Shown piece by piece: positions 56,840-64,000 of a stretch of 64,000 nucleotides of DNA. The notes under the pieces are model-generated. The model was not told where the DNA came from. It saw only the letters and a program-made list of their open reading frames with translations, and made no database searches. The stretch is from Acidobacteria bacterium Mor1 (lineage in GTDB: Bacteria > Acidobacteriota > Polarisedimenticolia > Polarisedimenticolales > Polarisedimenticolaceae): positions 2,234,487-2,298,486 of the forward strand of contig CP011806.1 of the NCBI GenBank assembly GCA_001664505.1. The letters are read 5' to 3'. The stretch's first letter is position 1. Every line of letters begins with the position of its first letter. Both the position numbers and the translations under genes were made by a program.

Positions 56840-59815
56840 CTATTCGATCAGCAACTCGTCCACGAAGATGAACGCGTTGTCGCCGTGGCCGGGGTGCCAT
56901 CGCGGGATCGGTCCGTAGTTGAGGGCGGTGACCTTGACGTAGCGGGCCGAGACGCCGGAAACCCGTTGGGCGATCTCGCGCAAAACCACGCCTTCTGCGT
57001 CGTCGGGGACATCGTGTCCCAGCCGCGCGACCTCCCGGTAGCTCTCTCCGTCGCTGGATACCGAGACCAGTACCTCCTTCGGCATCCAGATCCACGACTT
57101 CTGTTCCTGGAGAAAGGACGCACCCAGACGGCGCAGCGTCTGTTTGCGGCCGAGATCGACGATCGCCTCGAAATCGCTGTACTGGTAGCCCTGCCAGCCG
57201 CCCATACGCCAGTTGGACGCCCCGGGAAGCCCATCGACCAGCGCCGCGTCCCCCCCGGCGGTGTACTGGGAGTTGGGTGTGTGGGTCGTAACGACCGACC
57301 ACTCGTTGGGAATCTTGTGCAGATAGGCGGCCACCTCGGGGCTGCGACGACCGTCGGCGGTCTCGGCGTGGAAACGCAGGCGCGCACTGTCTCGAACCTC
57401 GAAGGGGCCGCTGTAGTCTCGCGGTCTGCCGCCGTTGATCGCGTACCGAACGGAAGCCCCCGACTCGGCAGCCAGGGCTACCTGCATGGGATCGCGGAAC
57501 CGGTCCGAGGGCGCCTCGACATAAGGCGCCGCGGGAACCGGAGCACCCGCGACCGAGGATGGCGGACGCTCGCCCCGCCCCCAATCGGGAGCGGGGCCCG
57601 TCGAACGCCGAACGGTCAGCGTGCCGCCACCGAGGATCTCACCATGCCGCACGAACGCGCGGACGAGGGGTGATCCGTTCAGCTCCACGCTCGCAACGTA
57701 CTGCCCGTCCCCTGGTGACTCGATGGTGAATTGCTCACCACTCTCCAACTTGAAGATCACCCGGTCGAACAGGGGTGCGCCCAGTGTGTAGATGTCCTCG
57801 CAGGGAGAGACCGGGTAAATCCCGATCGACGACAGCACGTACCAGCTCGACATCTGCCCGCAGTCTTCGTTGCCCGACAGACCATCGGGTTCGTTGGTGT
57901 AGAGCTCGTCGAGAATCTGCCGCACCCGCTCGGCGCTGCGGTCAGGCAACCCGGCGTAGTGATAGAGCCAGGCCATGTGGTGGGAGGGCTCGTTCCCGTG
58001 TGCGTACTGGCCGATCAGGCCGGTGATGTCCACCTGATGGCGGCCGGTGGTTTCCGCCTCGGCGCTGAACAGGGCATCCAGCCGTTCGACGAAGGCGTCC
58101 TCGCCGCCGAGCGCGGCCATCAAACCCTCAACGTCGTGAGGCACGAACAGGCTGTACTGCCAGGAGTTGGCCTCGGTGTAGTTCAGGTCGACCCTGCGCG
58201 GGTCGAAGGGCTCGATCCAGCGCTGGTTGTGCCGCGCGCGCATGAAGCCGGTGGCGGGATCCAGCAGGTGCCGCCAGCCCTGGCTGCGGGCGTCGAACTC
58301 GGCGACGATGTCGTCCCGCCCCATCGCCTCGGCGAAGCGGGCGATGCAGAAGTCGTCGAAGGCGTACTCCAGGGTCTTCGATACCGACTCGGCGTCATCC
58401 TCGGCGGAGATGAATCCCTGGCGCTTGTAGGCCTCGAGGCCGCGCGCATCCCGCATGGCGCTCTGCAGCATGGCCTCGAGGGCCAGCTCCCGGTCGAAGC
58501 CGTCGATCCCCTTGCCCCAGGCGTCGACGATCACCGGCACCGCGTGGTACCCGATCATCGTGTCGGTCTCGTTACCGGCCAGTTCCCAGACCGGCAGCCT
58601 TCCGCCCTCCCGATACATCGCCAGCATGGTGTGAATGAACTCCTCGGTACGTTCCCGCTCGATCAGGGTGAACAGCGGATGAGTCGCCCGAAAGGTGTCC
58701 CAAAGCGAAAAGACCGTGTAGTGCCTGCGTCCCTCGGCGACGTGGACCTCCCGGTCCATACCCCGGTAGCGACCGTCGACATCGGAGGCCAGGTTCGGCG
58801 CGATCAAGCTGTGGTAGACGCCGGTGTAGAAGTTGACCCGTTGCGCCCGGGTGCCCCCCTCGACGGTCAGGCGATCGAGCGCGGCGGTCCACACTTCGCG
58901 CGCCGCCGCGCGCACCTGATCGAAGGACTTGCCGGCGGTCTCGGCTTCCAGGTTGCCTCTGGCGCCGGCGACATCCACCGGCGACAACCCGACGTGAACC
59001 GTCAGCGGCCGGTCGAGTTTTCCGAAGCTCAGCACCGCGCGGACATCGTCGCCTGCCGCCTCGGTCGCGTCCGGCTCCAGCGGCAGCAGCGGGCCGGCAG
59101 GACCGTCCACCTTGGCGCCTCCCTCCCGCCGCTCGAAGCCGGCCGAGAGAATCGGCTCGCTGAAGGTCGCGTGGAACCAGAGCTGCTGATCCCGAGCCCA
59201 GCCGGTGGAATGGCGCCAGCCCTCGACGGCGCGGTCGCCGGCCATCCGCAGCAAGGAGTCGGTGACCTTGTCCCGATGGGCCAGGTCGACCACCACGTGG
59301 GCCTCGGCGCCTGCCGGGAAGGTGTAGCGATGCACCCCCGTGCGCTCGCTGGCGGTGAGTTCCACATCGACCGGACCCTCGTCCAGCCGCACGGCGTAGA
59401 AGCCCGGCTCCGCCTGTTCGCTGGTCTTGGCGAAGGGAGAGGCGTAGCCGTTCTCCGGCCCGTCGACGGCGCCGTTCAACGTGGTCGCCTCACCGGCGAC
59501 GGGCATGAACAGCACATCGCCGTAATCCGACACCCCGGTGCCCGAGAGGTGGGTGTGGGAGAAGCCGTAGACCACCTCGTCGGTGTAGTGGTAGCCCGAG
59601 CATCCGTCCCAACCGGTCAGCCGGGTGTCCGGGCTGAGCTGCACCATCCCGAAGGGCAGCGTGGCTCCCGGGAAGGTGTGGCCATGCCCGCCGGTGCCGA
59701 TGAACGGATCGACCAGATCGAAGGGGGCGTCGCTTCGGTCACCGGGCCCGGCGCAACCGGCGAGGATCAACAGCAGGGCCGCGCAGGACAGGACCGGGGC
59801 CGCCGGTCGCCTCAA
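56840..59815 (-). CDS. GH92-family alpha-1,2-mannosidase lipoprotein
   Basis: 991 residues from a TTG start that overlaps the preceding microprotein stop (TTGA), with GGAGG 8 bp upstream. A lipobox (LLILAGCAG) implies outer-membrane or periplasmic anchoring. The GH92 body shows VDPFIGTGGHGHTFPGATLP, SHTHLSGTGVSDYGDVLFMP, VFSLWDTFRATHPLFTLI, GNETDTMIGYHAVPVIVDAW and NEDCGQMSSWYVLSSIGIYP. A chitobiase-type C-terminal domain (SGASVRYAINGGRPRDYSGPF) and a discoidin-like domain (RRLGASFLQEQKSWIWMPKEV) follow. These enzymes trim mannose from N-glycan-type glycans. The upstream symporter in the same operon may import the product. Confidence 0.93.
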   Translation of the reverse strand: MRRPAAPVLSCAALLLILAGCAGPGDRSDAPFDLVDPFIGTGGHGHTFPGATLPFGMVQLSPDTRLTGWDGCSGYHYTDEVVYGFSHTHLSGTGVSDYGDVLFMPVAGEATTLNGAVDGPENGYASPFAKTSEQAEPGFYAVRLDEGPVDVELTASERTGVHRYTFPAGAEAHVVVDLAHRDKVTDSLLRMAGDRAVEGWRHSTGWARDQQLWFHATFSEPILSAGFERREGGAKVDGPAGPLLPLEPDATEAAGDDVRAVLSFGKLDRPLTVHVGLSPVDVAGARGNLEAETAGKSFDQVRAAAREVWTAALDRLTVEGGTRAQRVNFYTGVYHSLIAPNLASDVDGRYRGMDREVHVAEGRRHYTVFSLWDTFRATHPLFTLIERERTEEFIHTMLAMYREGGRLPVWELAGNETDTMIGYHAVPVIVDAWGKGIDGFDRELALEAMLQSAMRDARGLEAYKRQGFISAEDDAESVSKTLEYAFDDFCIARFAEAMGRDDIVAEFDARSQGWRHLLDPATGFMRARHNQRWIEPFDPRRVDLNYTEANSWQYSLFVPHDVEGLMAALGGEDAFVERLDALFSAEAETTGRHQVDITGLIGQYAHGNEPSHHMAWLYHYAGLPDRSAERVRQILDELYTNEPDGLSGNEDCGQMSSWYVLSSIGIYPVSPCEDIYTLGAPLFDRVIFKLESGEQFTIESPGDGQYVASVELNGSPLVRAFVRHGEILGGGTLTVRRSTGPAPDWGRGERPPSSVAGAPVPAAPYVEAPSDRFRDPMQVALAAESGASVRYAINGGRPRDYSGPFEVRDSARLRFHAETADGRRSPEVAAYLHKIPNEWSVVTTHTPNSQYTAGGDAALVDGLPGASNWRMGGWQGYQYSDFEAIVDLGRKQTLRRLGASFLQEQKSWIWMPKEVLVSVSSDGESYREVARLGHDVPDDAEGVVLREIAQRVSGVSARYVKVTALNYGPIPRWHPGHGDNAFIFVDELLIE

Positions 59816-59928
59816 CGGGAGAACCTCCGGTAGAGCGCGACGGTGGCCCACAGCGATACCCCGAAGATCAGCGCAGGCAAGATCCAGGACCAGAAGAACC
59901 CGGTCAGCGGCGGTTCGGCGGGGATCAT
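59812..59928 (-). CDS. 38-residue single-span membrane microprotein
   Basis: Starts with ATGA sharing 4 bp with the previous microprotein stop, GGAGG 7 bp upstream, and ends at TTGA overlapping the mannosidase start. Sequence is one membrane helix with a basic C-terminus: GFFWSWILPALIFGVSLWAT then VALYRRFSR, so positive-inside topology puts the C-terminus in the cytosol. No family was recognised. Tiny symporter accessory subunits such as MetS of the MetPS system are known precedents. Its position between symporter and hydrolase suggests a subunit role. Confidence 0.75.
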   Translation of the reverse strand: MIPAEPPLTGFFWSWILPALIFGVSLWATVALYRRFSR

Positions 59929-60035
59929 TGCTTGCCTCCTCTCTTCTTGTACGACCACCAGGCCAGCCCCAGGCCGACGAAGGAGGCGACATAGGCGATG
60001 CTCATTCCGATCAGCGTCGCGAGTCCCTTGTCCAT
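59925..60035 (-). CDS. 36-residue single-span membrane microprotein
   Basis: Starts one base inside the symporter stop (TGATG) and ends at ATGA of the next microprotein, with GGAGG close upstream inside the symporter gene. One hydrophobic helix (LIGMSIAYVASFVGLGLAWW) ends in SYKKRGGKQ, again positive-inside. No family recognised. Two coupled microproteins after a transporter gene suggest small transporter subunits. The chain of overlaps makes both frames very likely translated. Confidence 0.75.
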   Translation of the reverse strand: MDKGLATLIGMSIAYVASFVGLGLAWWSYKKRGGKQ

Positions 60036-61927
60036 CACGCCTCCTCCCAGCGGCTGCGGGCCTCGACCTCGTCGAGGAACCTGGCCTGCCCCGCCTCGAA
60101 CTCCTCGGAGACCGCCTTGAGCTTCGGATCAATCACCCAGTAGATGATGAGCGTGCCGATCACCGCCGCGCCGAGCAGGGCGAAGCCCTCCATCTGCATC
60201 AGCAGCACCTGCACCAATCCGAACAGCAGTCCGGTGTAGACCAGCGGCGAGAGCAGGATCGCGATCCAGTCCTCCCGGGTCCACTCCTGAGCGGCCTCGG
60301 GGGTCCACGAACGGCGGATGCCCATGGATCGGGTCACCGGACCGCTCTCCTTCTTCGTCTCCTCGATCAACCCGCGCCGCACCGCCTCACGATGCACCGG
60401 CCCCCACCAGCCGAGCGGGCGGGTCATCACGTAGTACTGCACCAGCCGGTCCATCGGCTCCGGCTTTGTCAAGAAGGTCGCAGGCAGGAAGAAGCAGGCG
60501 CCCAGCGCCATCAACAACCAGAACTGGATGTGGTCGGGAAGTTCGGGCAACAGATTGAAACCGGGCAGGATCCAGACCACGAGCCACGACACCCCCAGGT
60601 TGGCCATCCAGGCGGCCAGGTAACCCCAGGCGTTGAAGCGCCACCAGACCACCTGCAGGATGTTGGGCAGCCAGATGCCGGCGCTCATCAACCACAGGGC
60701 GAAGATCAGCCACTGGGTGATCTCCTCCATCATCATCCCGTAGAAGAACGAGCCGATCAAAAGCACCGCGGTGGTCCAACGTCCGACGACGACCAGCTTC
60801 TGCTCGCTGGCCTCGGGATTCAGGTAGCGTTGGTAGAGATCCCGGGTGAAATACAGCGCACCCAGGTTGAGGTGAGACGAGATCGTCGAGAGGTGGATCG
60901 CCAGGATCGCGCCGAAGAACACGCCGATCAATCCCATCGGCAGCAGCTCGAAGCCCAGCCGGAACCAACCGAGTTCCGAGACCGCCGTGTCCTTGATGTC
61001 CGGCAGCATGACGAAGAAGGCCAGGATCGAGACCGCCCAGAAGGCGTTGCGAATCAGGGTGATCGCGCCGCCGGCCCACAGGCCGTAGGTCGCGTCCCGC
61101 ACGGTCTTGGCCGACTGGATCCGCTGGGCCTCGACGTACCAGTCGATGCTGGTACCCATACCGAACCCGCCGACCACGGCGATGACCAGCATGGTCAACC
61201 ACCACAGCATCGGAAAGTCGCCGTCGGATACGCCGGTAAAGGCGAAGGGATCGAGGCGCCACTCCTGGCCCAGCTCGACCAGCTTGCCGGTGATCTCGCC
61301 GGGCCCGCCCGCGGCGACCACGCCGACCAGCGAAACCAGCAGGATGGCGAAGACGGCGACGATCCCCTGGAGGAAGTCCCCCATCACCACGCCCCAGTAG
61401 CCGGCAGCCAGGGTGTAGATCGCGGTAATCAGGCTCGGCACGATCAGGCCGACCCAGACCGGCCAGCCGAAGACCAGCTCGCCGACCTTGCCCATGGCGA
61501 TGCCGACCCAGCCGAGGATGAACATGTTCATGAACACCTGCCAACCGGCCATCCAACCGCGCAGGAGTTCGGCCCCCAGCCCCGAGAATCGGAGCGACTG
61601 CCATTCGGCCTGGGTGTAGGCCAGCGAGCGGCGGAAGATCCGCGCGGCGACGAAGGCGCCGATAGCGGTCCAGGCGCTGAAGAAGGTGTACCAGAGCCCC
61701 CGCAGTCCGTCCTTGTAGATCACGCCGGTGATCCACATCGGGGTATCGGTCGCGGTGTGCGTGCTGAAAACCGATGAGGCGGGCAGCCACCAGGGCAGTC
61801 CCCGGCCGGCCAGGAAGAAGTCGGATTCCGAACGCCGCGCCAACCGGTAGAACCAGAAGGCCCCGCCGACCATCAGCAGCAGGAACAGCGAGGTCCAGAA
61901 GATGTCGATGGAACCGAAACGGATCAA
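60035..61927 (-). CDS. Sodium:solute symporter family protein
   Basis: 630 residues from a TTG start; G8 (61932-61939, minus strand) lies directly upstream and may serve as ribosome site. SSS-family features are present: ESDFFLAGRGLPWWLPASSVFSTHTATDTP at the first helices and MEEITQWLIFALWLMSAGIWLPNILQVVWW further on, with about 13-14 helices. The C-terminal cytosolic tail is about 100 residues. It is the first gene of a four-gene overlapping operon with two microproteins and a GH92 mannosidase, so the substrate is probably a sugar released from glycans (inference). Confidence 0.88.
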   Translation of the reverse strand: MIRFGSIDIFWTSLFLLLMVGGAFWFYRLARRSESDFFLAGRGLPWWLPASSVFSTHTATDTPMWITGVIYKDGLRGLWYTFFSAWTAIGAFVAARIFRRSLAYTQAEWQSLRFSGLGAELLRGWMAGWQVFMNMFILGWVGIAMGKVGELVFGWPVWVGLIVPSLITAIYTLAAGYWGVVMGDFLQGIVAVFAILLVSLVGVVAAGGPGEITGKLVELGQEWRLDPFAFTGVSDGDFPMLWWLTMLVIAVVGGFGMGTSIDWYVEAQRIQSAKTVRDATYGLWAGGAITLIRNAFWAVSILAFFVMLPDIKDTAVSELGWFRLGFELLPMGLIGVFFGAILAIHLSTISSHLNLGALYFTRDLYQRYLNPEASEQKLVVVGRWTTAVLLIGSFFYGMMMEEITQWLIFALWLMSAGIWLPNILQVVWWRFNAWGYLAAWMANLGVSWLVVWILPGFNLLPELPDHIQFWLLMALGACFFLPATFLTKPEPMDRLVQYYVMTRPLGWWGPVHREAVRRGLIEETKKESGPVTRSMGIRRSWTPEAAQEWTREDWIAILLSPLVYTGLLFGLVQVLLMQMEGFALLGAAVIGTLIIYWVIDPKLKAVSEEFEAGQARFLDEVEARSRWEEA

Positions 61928-62093
61928 GAGGCCCCCCCCGCGGCGTGTACAGGCCGCAAGGGGCAGCTTACCCTGCGGGGCGGCCCGTACAAAAGCATCG
62001 ATTCCCGCGGGTTCAGCAGGGCTGCGGGCCTATCCGGGGTTACTCTCGGGCTTCACTGCGGCGCTCCGGCGCACGCCCGGCAGCGAGGCTCAG

Positions 62094-62810
62094 ATGAACG
62101 ACAGCTCCAGCGGAAGACGCAATTCCTCAGGTCAGCCGATCGGCTTCGACGTCCCGGGCTGGGAGCCCTGCCCCGCCCCCGACGGCCGGGTGCTCGAGGG
62201 GCGCTTCTGCAGATTGGAACCGGTGGATGTCGAGGCCCACGCCGACACCCTGTTCGAGGAACTGCACCGCGGCCCCCAGGACGGCTGGACCTACCTGTTC
62301 GAGGGGCCCTACCCCGACATCGAGACCTACCGCGCGTGGATGCGATCTTTCTGCCTCGGCCGGGATCCGCTGTTCTACGCCATCGTCGTCGACGGCCGCC
62401 CCCTGGGGGTCGCCGCATACCTGCGCATCGCTCCCCAGCACGGCTCCATCGAGGTCGGCCACATTCACTACGCTCCGGCGCTGCGCCGCACGCCGGCGGC
62501 TACCGAGGCGATGTACCTGATGATGCGCCACGCCTTCGACGACCTGGGCTACCGGCGCTACGAGTGGAAGTGCGACGCCCTCAACGCCGGCTCGCGCCGG
62601 GCCGCCGATCGCTTCGGCTTCCAGTACGAGGGCACCTTTCGCCAGGCGCTGATCTACCGCGGCCGCAACCGGGACACCGCCTGGTTCTCGCTGCTCGACC
62701 GGGAATGGCCCGAGCGGCGGCGGGTCTTCGAGGCATGGCTGGCCCCGGAGAACTTCGACGCCGACGGGCGGCAGCGCCAGCGCCTGGGCGAGGCCGGCTC
62801 CAGCGACTGA
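62094..62810 (+). CDS. GNAT-family acetyltransferase (RimJ/RimL-like)
   Basis: 238 residues from the ATG at 62094; the longer upstream frame is not supported. The fold is shown by LEGRFCRLEPVDVEAHADTLF, FYAIVVDGRPLGVAAYLRIAP, SIEVGHIHYAPALRRTPAATEAMYLMMRHAFDDLGYRRYEWKCDALN cut across strands, and the acetyl-CoA-site helix ALNAGSRRAADRFGFQYEGTF. It likely acetylates an amino group; substrate unknown. Divergent from the symporter operon. Confidence 0.92.
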   Translation: MNDSSSGRRNSSGQPIGFDVPGWEPCPAPDGRVLEGRFCRLEPVDVEAHADTLFEELHRGPQDGWTYLFEGPYPDIETYRAWMRSFCLGRDPLFYAIVVDGRPLGVAAYLRIAPQHGSIEVGHIHYAPALRRTPAATEAMYLMMRHAFDDLGYRRYEWKCDALNAGSRRAADRFGFQYEGTFRQALIYRGRNRDTAWFSLLDREWPERRRVFEAWLAPENFDADGRQRQRLGEAGSSD

Positions 62811-62826
62811 AGCCGAGCCTCGAAGA

Positions 62827-63426
62827 CTAGAAGCGCACCGAGGCTCCGACCAACACCTCGACCGGGTCGATTCCCAGCACGTTGGAGTTCGCCTCGGGGG
62901 ATAGCTCCATCTGCAGGTAGCGCAGTTGGGCATTGAACGACCAGCCGGATTCGCCACCCGGCACGTTGACGCCGAAACCCGCCCCGAAGATCAACTCGTC
63001 GTCGACGGGGGCACCGGGAGACATGCCCACCGGCTGGATGTCATCCCAGAGCATGTAGCCCAGCACGGGACCGGCGAACAGATCGACCTTCTCATTGCCG
63101 AAGTGGAAGTTGACGGCGCCGAGAATCCGGATGCCCTCGACGTCCCCGTCGTCCATGTCCGGCTGCCCGGGTTCCATGAAGATCAGCTCCGATTCGAACA
63201 GGCCCAGGGCCGGCTCGACGCCGATCGAATCGGTGACCATGAACTCGAGCCCTGCCTCGAAACCGAGGCTCTCGTCCAGTTCGGTGGTCTCCCCGCCCCC
63301 CGGATCGAAATCCGAGGTGGGCATGCTGTAGACCAGGTTGAAACGGAACGCCCGGTCACCTTCGGCCCAGGCGGTTCCGCCAGCCAGCAGGACGAGAATC
63401 AGGGCCAGGGCCCATCGTGAACGCAT
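62827..63426 (-). CDS. Outer-membrane beta-barrel protein (OmpW-like)
   Basis: 199 residues with AAGGAG 8 bp upstream and a signal peptide (ALALILVLLAGGTAWA). The mature protein alternates amphipathic strands (FRFNLVYSMPTSDFD, FEAGLEFMVTDSIGVEPALG, VNFHFGNEKVDLFAGPVLGYM) and ends in ..VLVGASVRF, the C-terminal Phe typical of barrel assembly. About eight strands are expected. The family resembles OmpW or generic outer-membrane barrel proteins. It supports a Gram-negative envelope. Confidence 0.82.
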   Translation of the reverse strand: MRSRWALALILVLLAGGTAWAEGDRAFRFNLVYSMPTSDFDPGGGETTELDESLGFEAGLEFMVTDSIGVEPALGLFESELIFMEPGQPDMDDGDVEGIRILGAVNFHFGNEKVDLFAGPVLGYMLWDDIQPVGMSPGAPVDDELIFGAGFGVNVPGGESGWSFNAQLRYLQMELSPEANSNVLGIDPVEVLVGASVRF

Positions 63427-63552
63427 CGGTTTTCTCCTTTCGATCCCGTATCTGGTCGCAGGATACCCGGGCCGGTTCAGACGGTGCGGTCGAAATCCCT
63501 GAAAAATCTCCCCCTCGTCTTTCGGGCTCCGGGAGCCTATAATCGGAGGGTT

Positions 63553-63762
63553 ATGTCAGACGCATCCAAATCAAGAGCCCTGCTGTTCGGACTTCTGACC
63601 GGGATCGGTGTCGGCGCCGCCGCGGCCTACTGGGCCGTCACCCGGCGCAAGACCGCGCCTCAGTCCCCCTACGCCCGTTTCGGCGCGCCCCGCCGGCCGA
63701 CCAAGCGGGTCTACAAGGACATGAGCCGCCGTCTGGACCGCATGCGCGACGCCGGCCTCTAG
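63553..63762 (+). CDS. Small membrane protein
   Basis: 69 residues from the ATG at 63553 with GGAGGG just upstream. One hydrophobic segment (LLFGLLTGIGVGAAAAYWAV) is followed by a basic cytosolic tail (RRKTAPQ...RRPTKRVYKDMSRRLDRMRDAGL). No family recognised; it may be a YtxH-like or single-span membrane protein. Confidence 0.6.
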   Translation: MSDASKSRALLFGLLTGIGVGAAAAYWAVTRRKTAPQSPYARFGAPRRPTKRVYKDMSRRLDRMRDAGL

Positions 63763-63856
63763 GGCCGCAGCGAGCAGCAAACGGATACTCCCTGCTCCCG
63801 CCAGGAGCGGGCCCCGTGCTACAGGCCTGCGTCCGACCCTCCCGACCGGGCCGCGC

Positions 63857-64000
63857 CTAGAGTTCCAACTCCCCCGCAATACCCCGCAGCGCCTCGAGGC
63901 AGAACTCGATGTGAGCGTCGAGTTCCAGCTCCAGGTCCGCGGCTCCCTCGCGGATGTCCTCCCGGTTGACGCTGGCGGCGAAGGCCTTGGCCTTCATCTT
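63857..64000 (-). CDS. 3' end of a probable HD-type protein (partial)
   Basis: The last 47 residues before a TAG stop read KMKAKAFAASVNREDIREGA, then DLELELDAHIEFCLEALRGI. This ending resembles the C-termini of HD-domain phosphohydrolases, but too little is present for certainty. The rest lies beyond the window. Confidence 0.4.
   Translation of the reverse strand, partial: KMKAKAFAASVNREDIREGAADLELELDAHIEFCLEALRGIAGELEL

Noticed and set aside
57731-59833. A 700-residue plus-strand open frame opposite the GH92 gene
   Set aside because: High-GC antisense shadow: it lacks recognisable motifs and lies wholly within a gene with clear GH92 signatures.
59843-61777. A 644-residue plus-strand open frame opposite the symporter
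   Set aside because: Composition is the low-complexity His/Gln/Arg pattern typical of antisense frames; the minus strand encodes a clear SSS transporter.

Overview
This 64 kb window is a high-GC bacterial chromosome segment with long, tightly packed genes on both strands. No rRNA, tRNA, CRISPR array, transposase or integrase was recognised. The taxon cannot be fixed from sequence alone. The outer-membrane barrel, lipoproteins, ECF and sigma-54 regulation, large secreted proteins and a recurring FN3-like C-terminal module point to a Gram-negative heterotroph. My inference is Acidobacteriota (for example Thermoanaerobaculia) or a similar lineage.

Layout. 1-5.1 kb: HDOD signalling protein (5' end cut), exported aspartoacylase-like peptidase, retropepsin-like aspartic protease with PDZ, and an arylsulfotransferase-like beta-propeller. 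5.3-8.2 kb: YHS protein divergent from an AraC regulator, then a secreted protein of unknown role. 8.2-11.1 kb: an operon of two unknown proteins and a JAMM metallopeptidase. 11.3-18.3 kb: ECF sigma/anti-sigma pair, subtilisin-like protease, exported TPR-CHAT protein and a coupled small lipoprotein. 18.4-23.2 kb: second aspartic protease-PDZ divergent from a PadR regulator, then a secreted TolB-like propeller. 23.2-27.5 kb: acetate module (SSS symporter, DUF4212 small subunit, acetyl-CoA synthetase), with a 43-residue CcdA-tail-like gene on the other strand inside it. 27.5-33.1 kb: aspartoacylase-like hydrolase, GCS2-CBS fusion, HprK-like P-loop protein and a glutamate-cysteine ligase.

33.1-38.1 kb: M20 dipeptidase, then a sigma-54 activator divergent from a three-gene operon (small protein, GxCxG alpha/beta hydrolase, SRPBCC protein). 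The gap between them holds two matching palindromes and a -24/-12-like promoter. 38.1-47.4 kb is housekeeping: glucose-6-phosphate isomerase, lipoamide-dehydrogenase-like flavoprotein, an unknown protein, DUF1573-cytochrome c, exonuclease-like/GIY-YIG fusion, CorC/HlyC protein, Fur regulator and UbiA prenyltransferase.

47.9-56.7 kb is accessory. A SIR2-like gene and a 1185-residue zinc-ribbon/TPR/CHAT gene coupled to a small single-span membrane protein look less GC-rich than their neighbours. They flank three ordinary minus-strand genes (secreted protein, M50-like peptidase, TPR protein). 56.8-61.9 kb is a fully overlapping operon: SSS symporter, two unannotated microproteins of 36 and 38 residues, and a GH92 alpha-mannosidase lipoprotein. 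The window ends with a GNAT acetyltransferase, an outer-membrane barrel, a small membrane protein and the 3' end of a probable HD-type protein.

Best candidates for undescribed biology: the CHAT/TPR + membrane-protein pair (52.7-56.7 kb), the exported CHAT locus beside an ECF pair and a subtilase (11.3-18.3 kb), the JAMM operon (8.2-11.1 kb), the C-terminal module shared by four secreted proteins, and the two symporter-linked microproteins.
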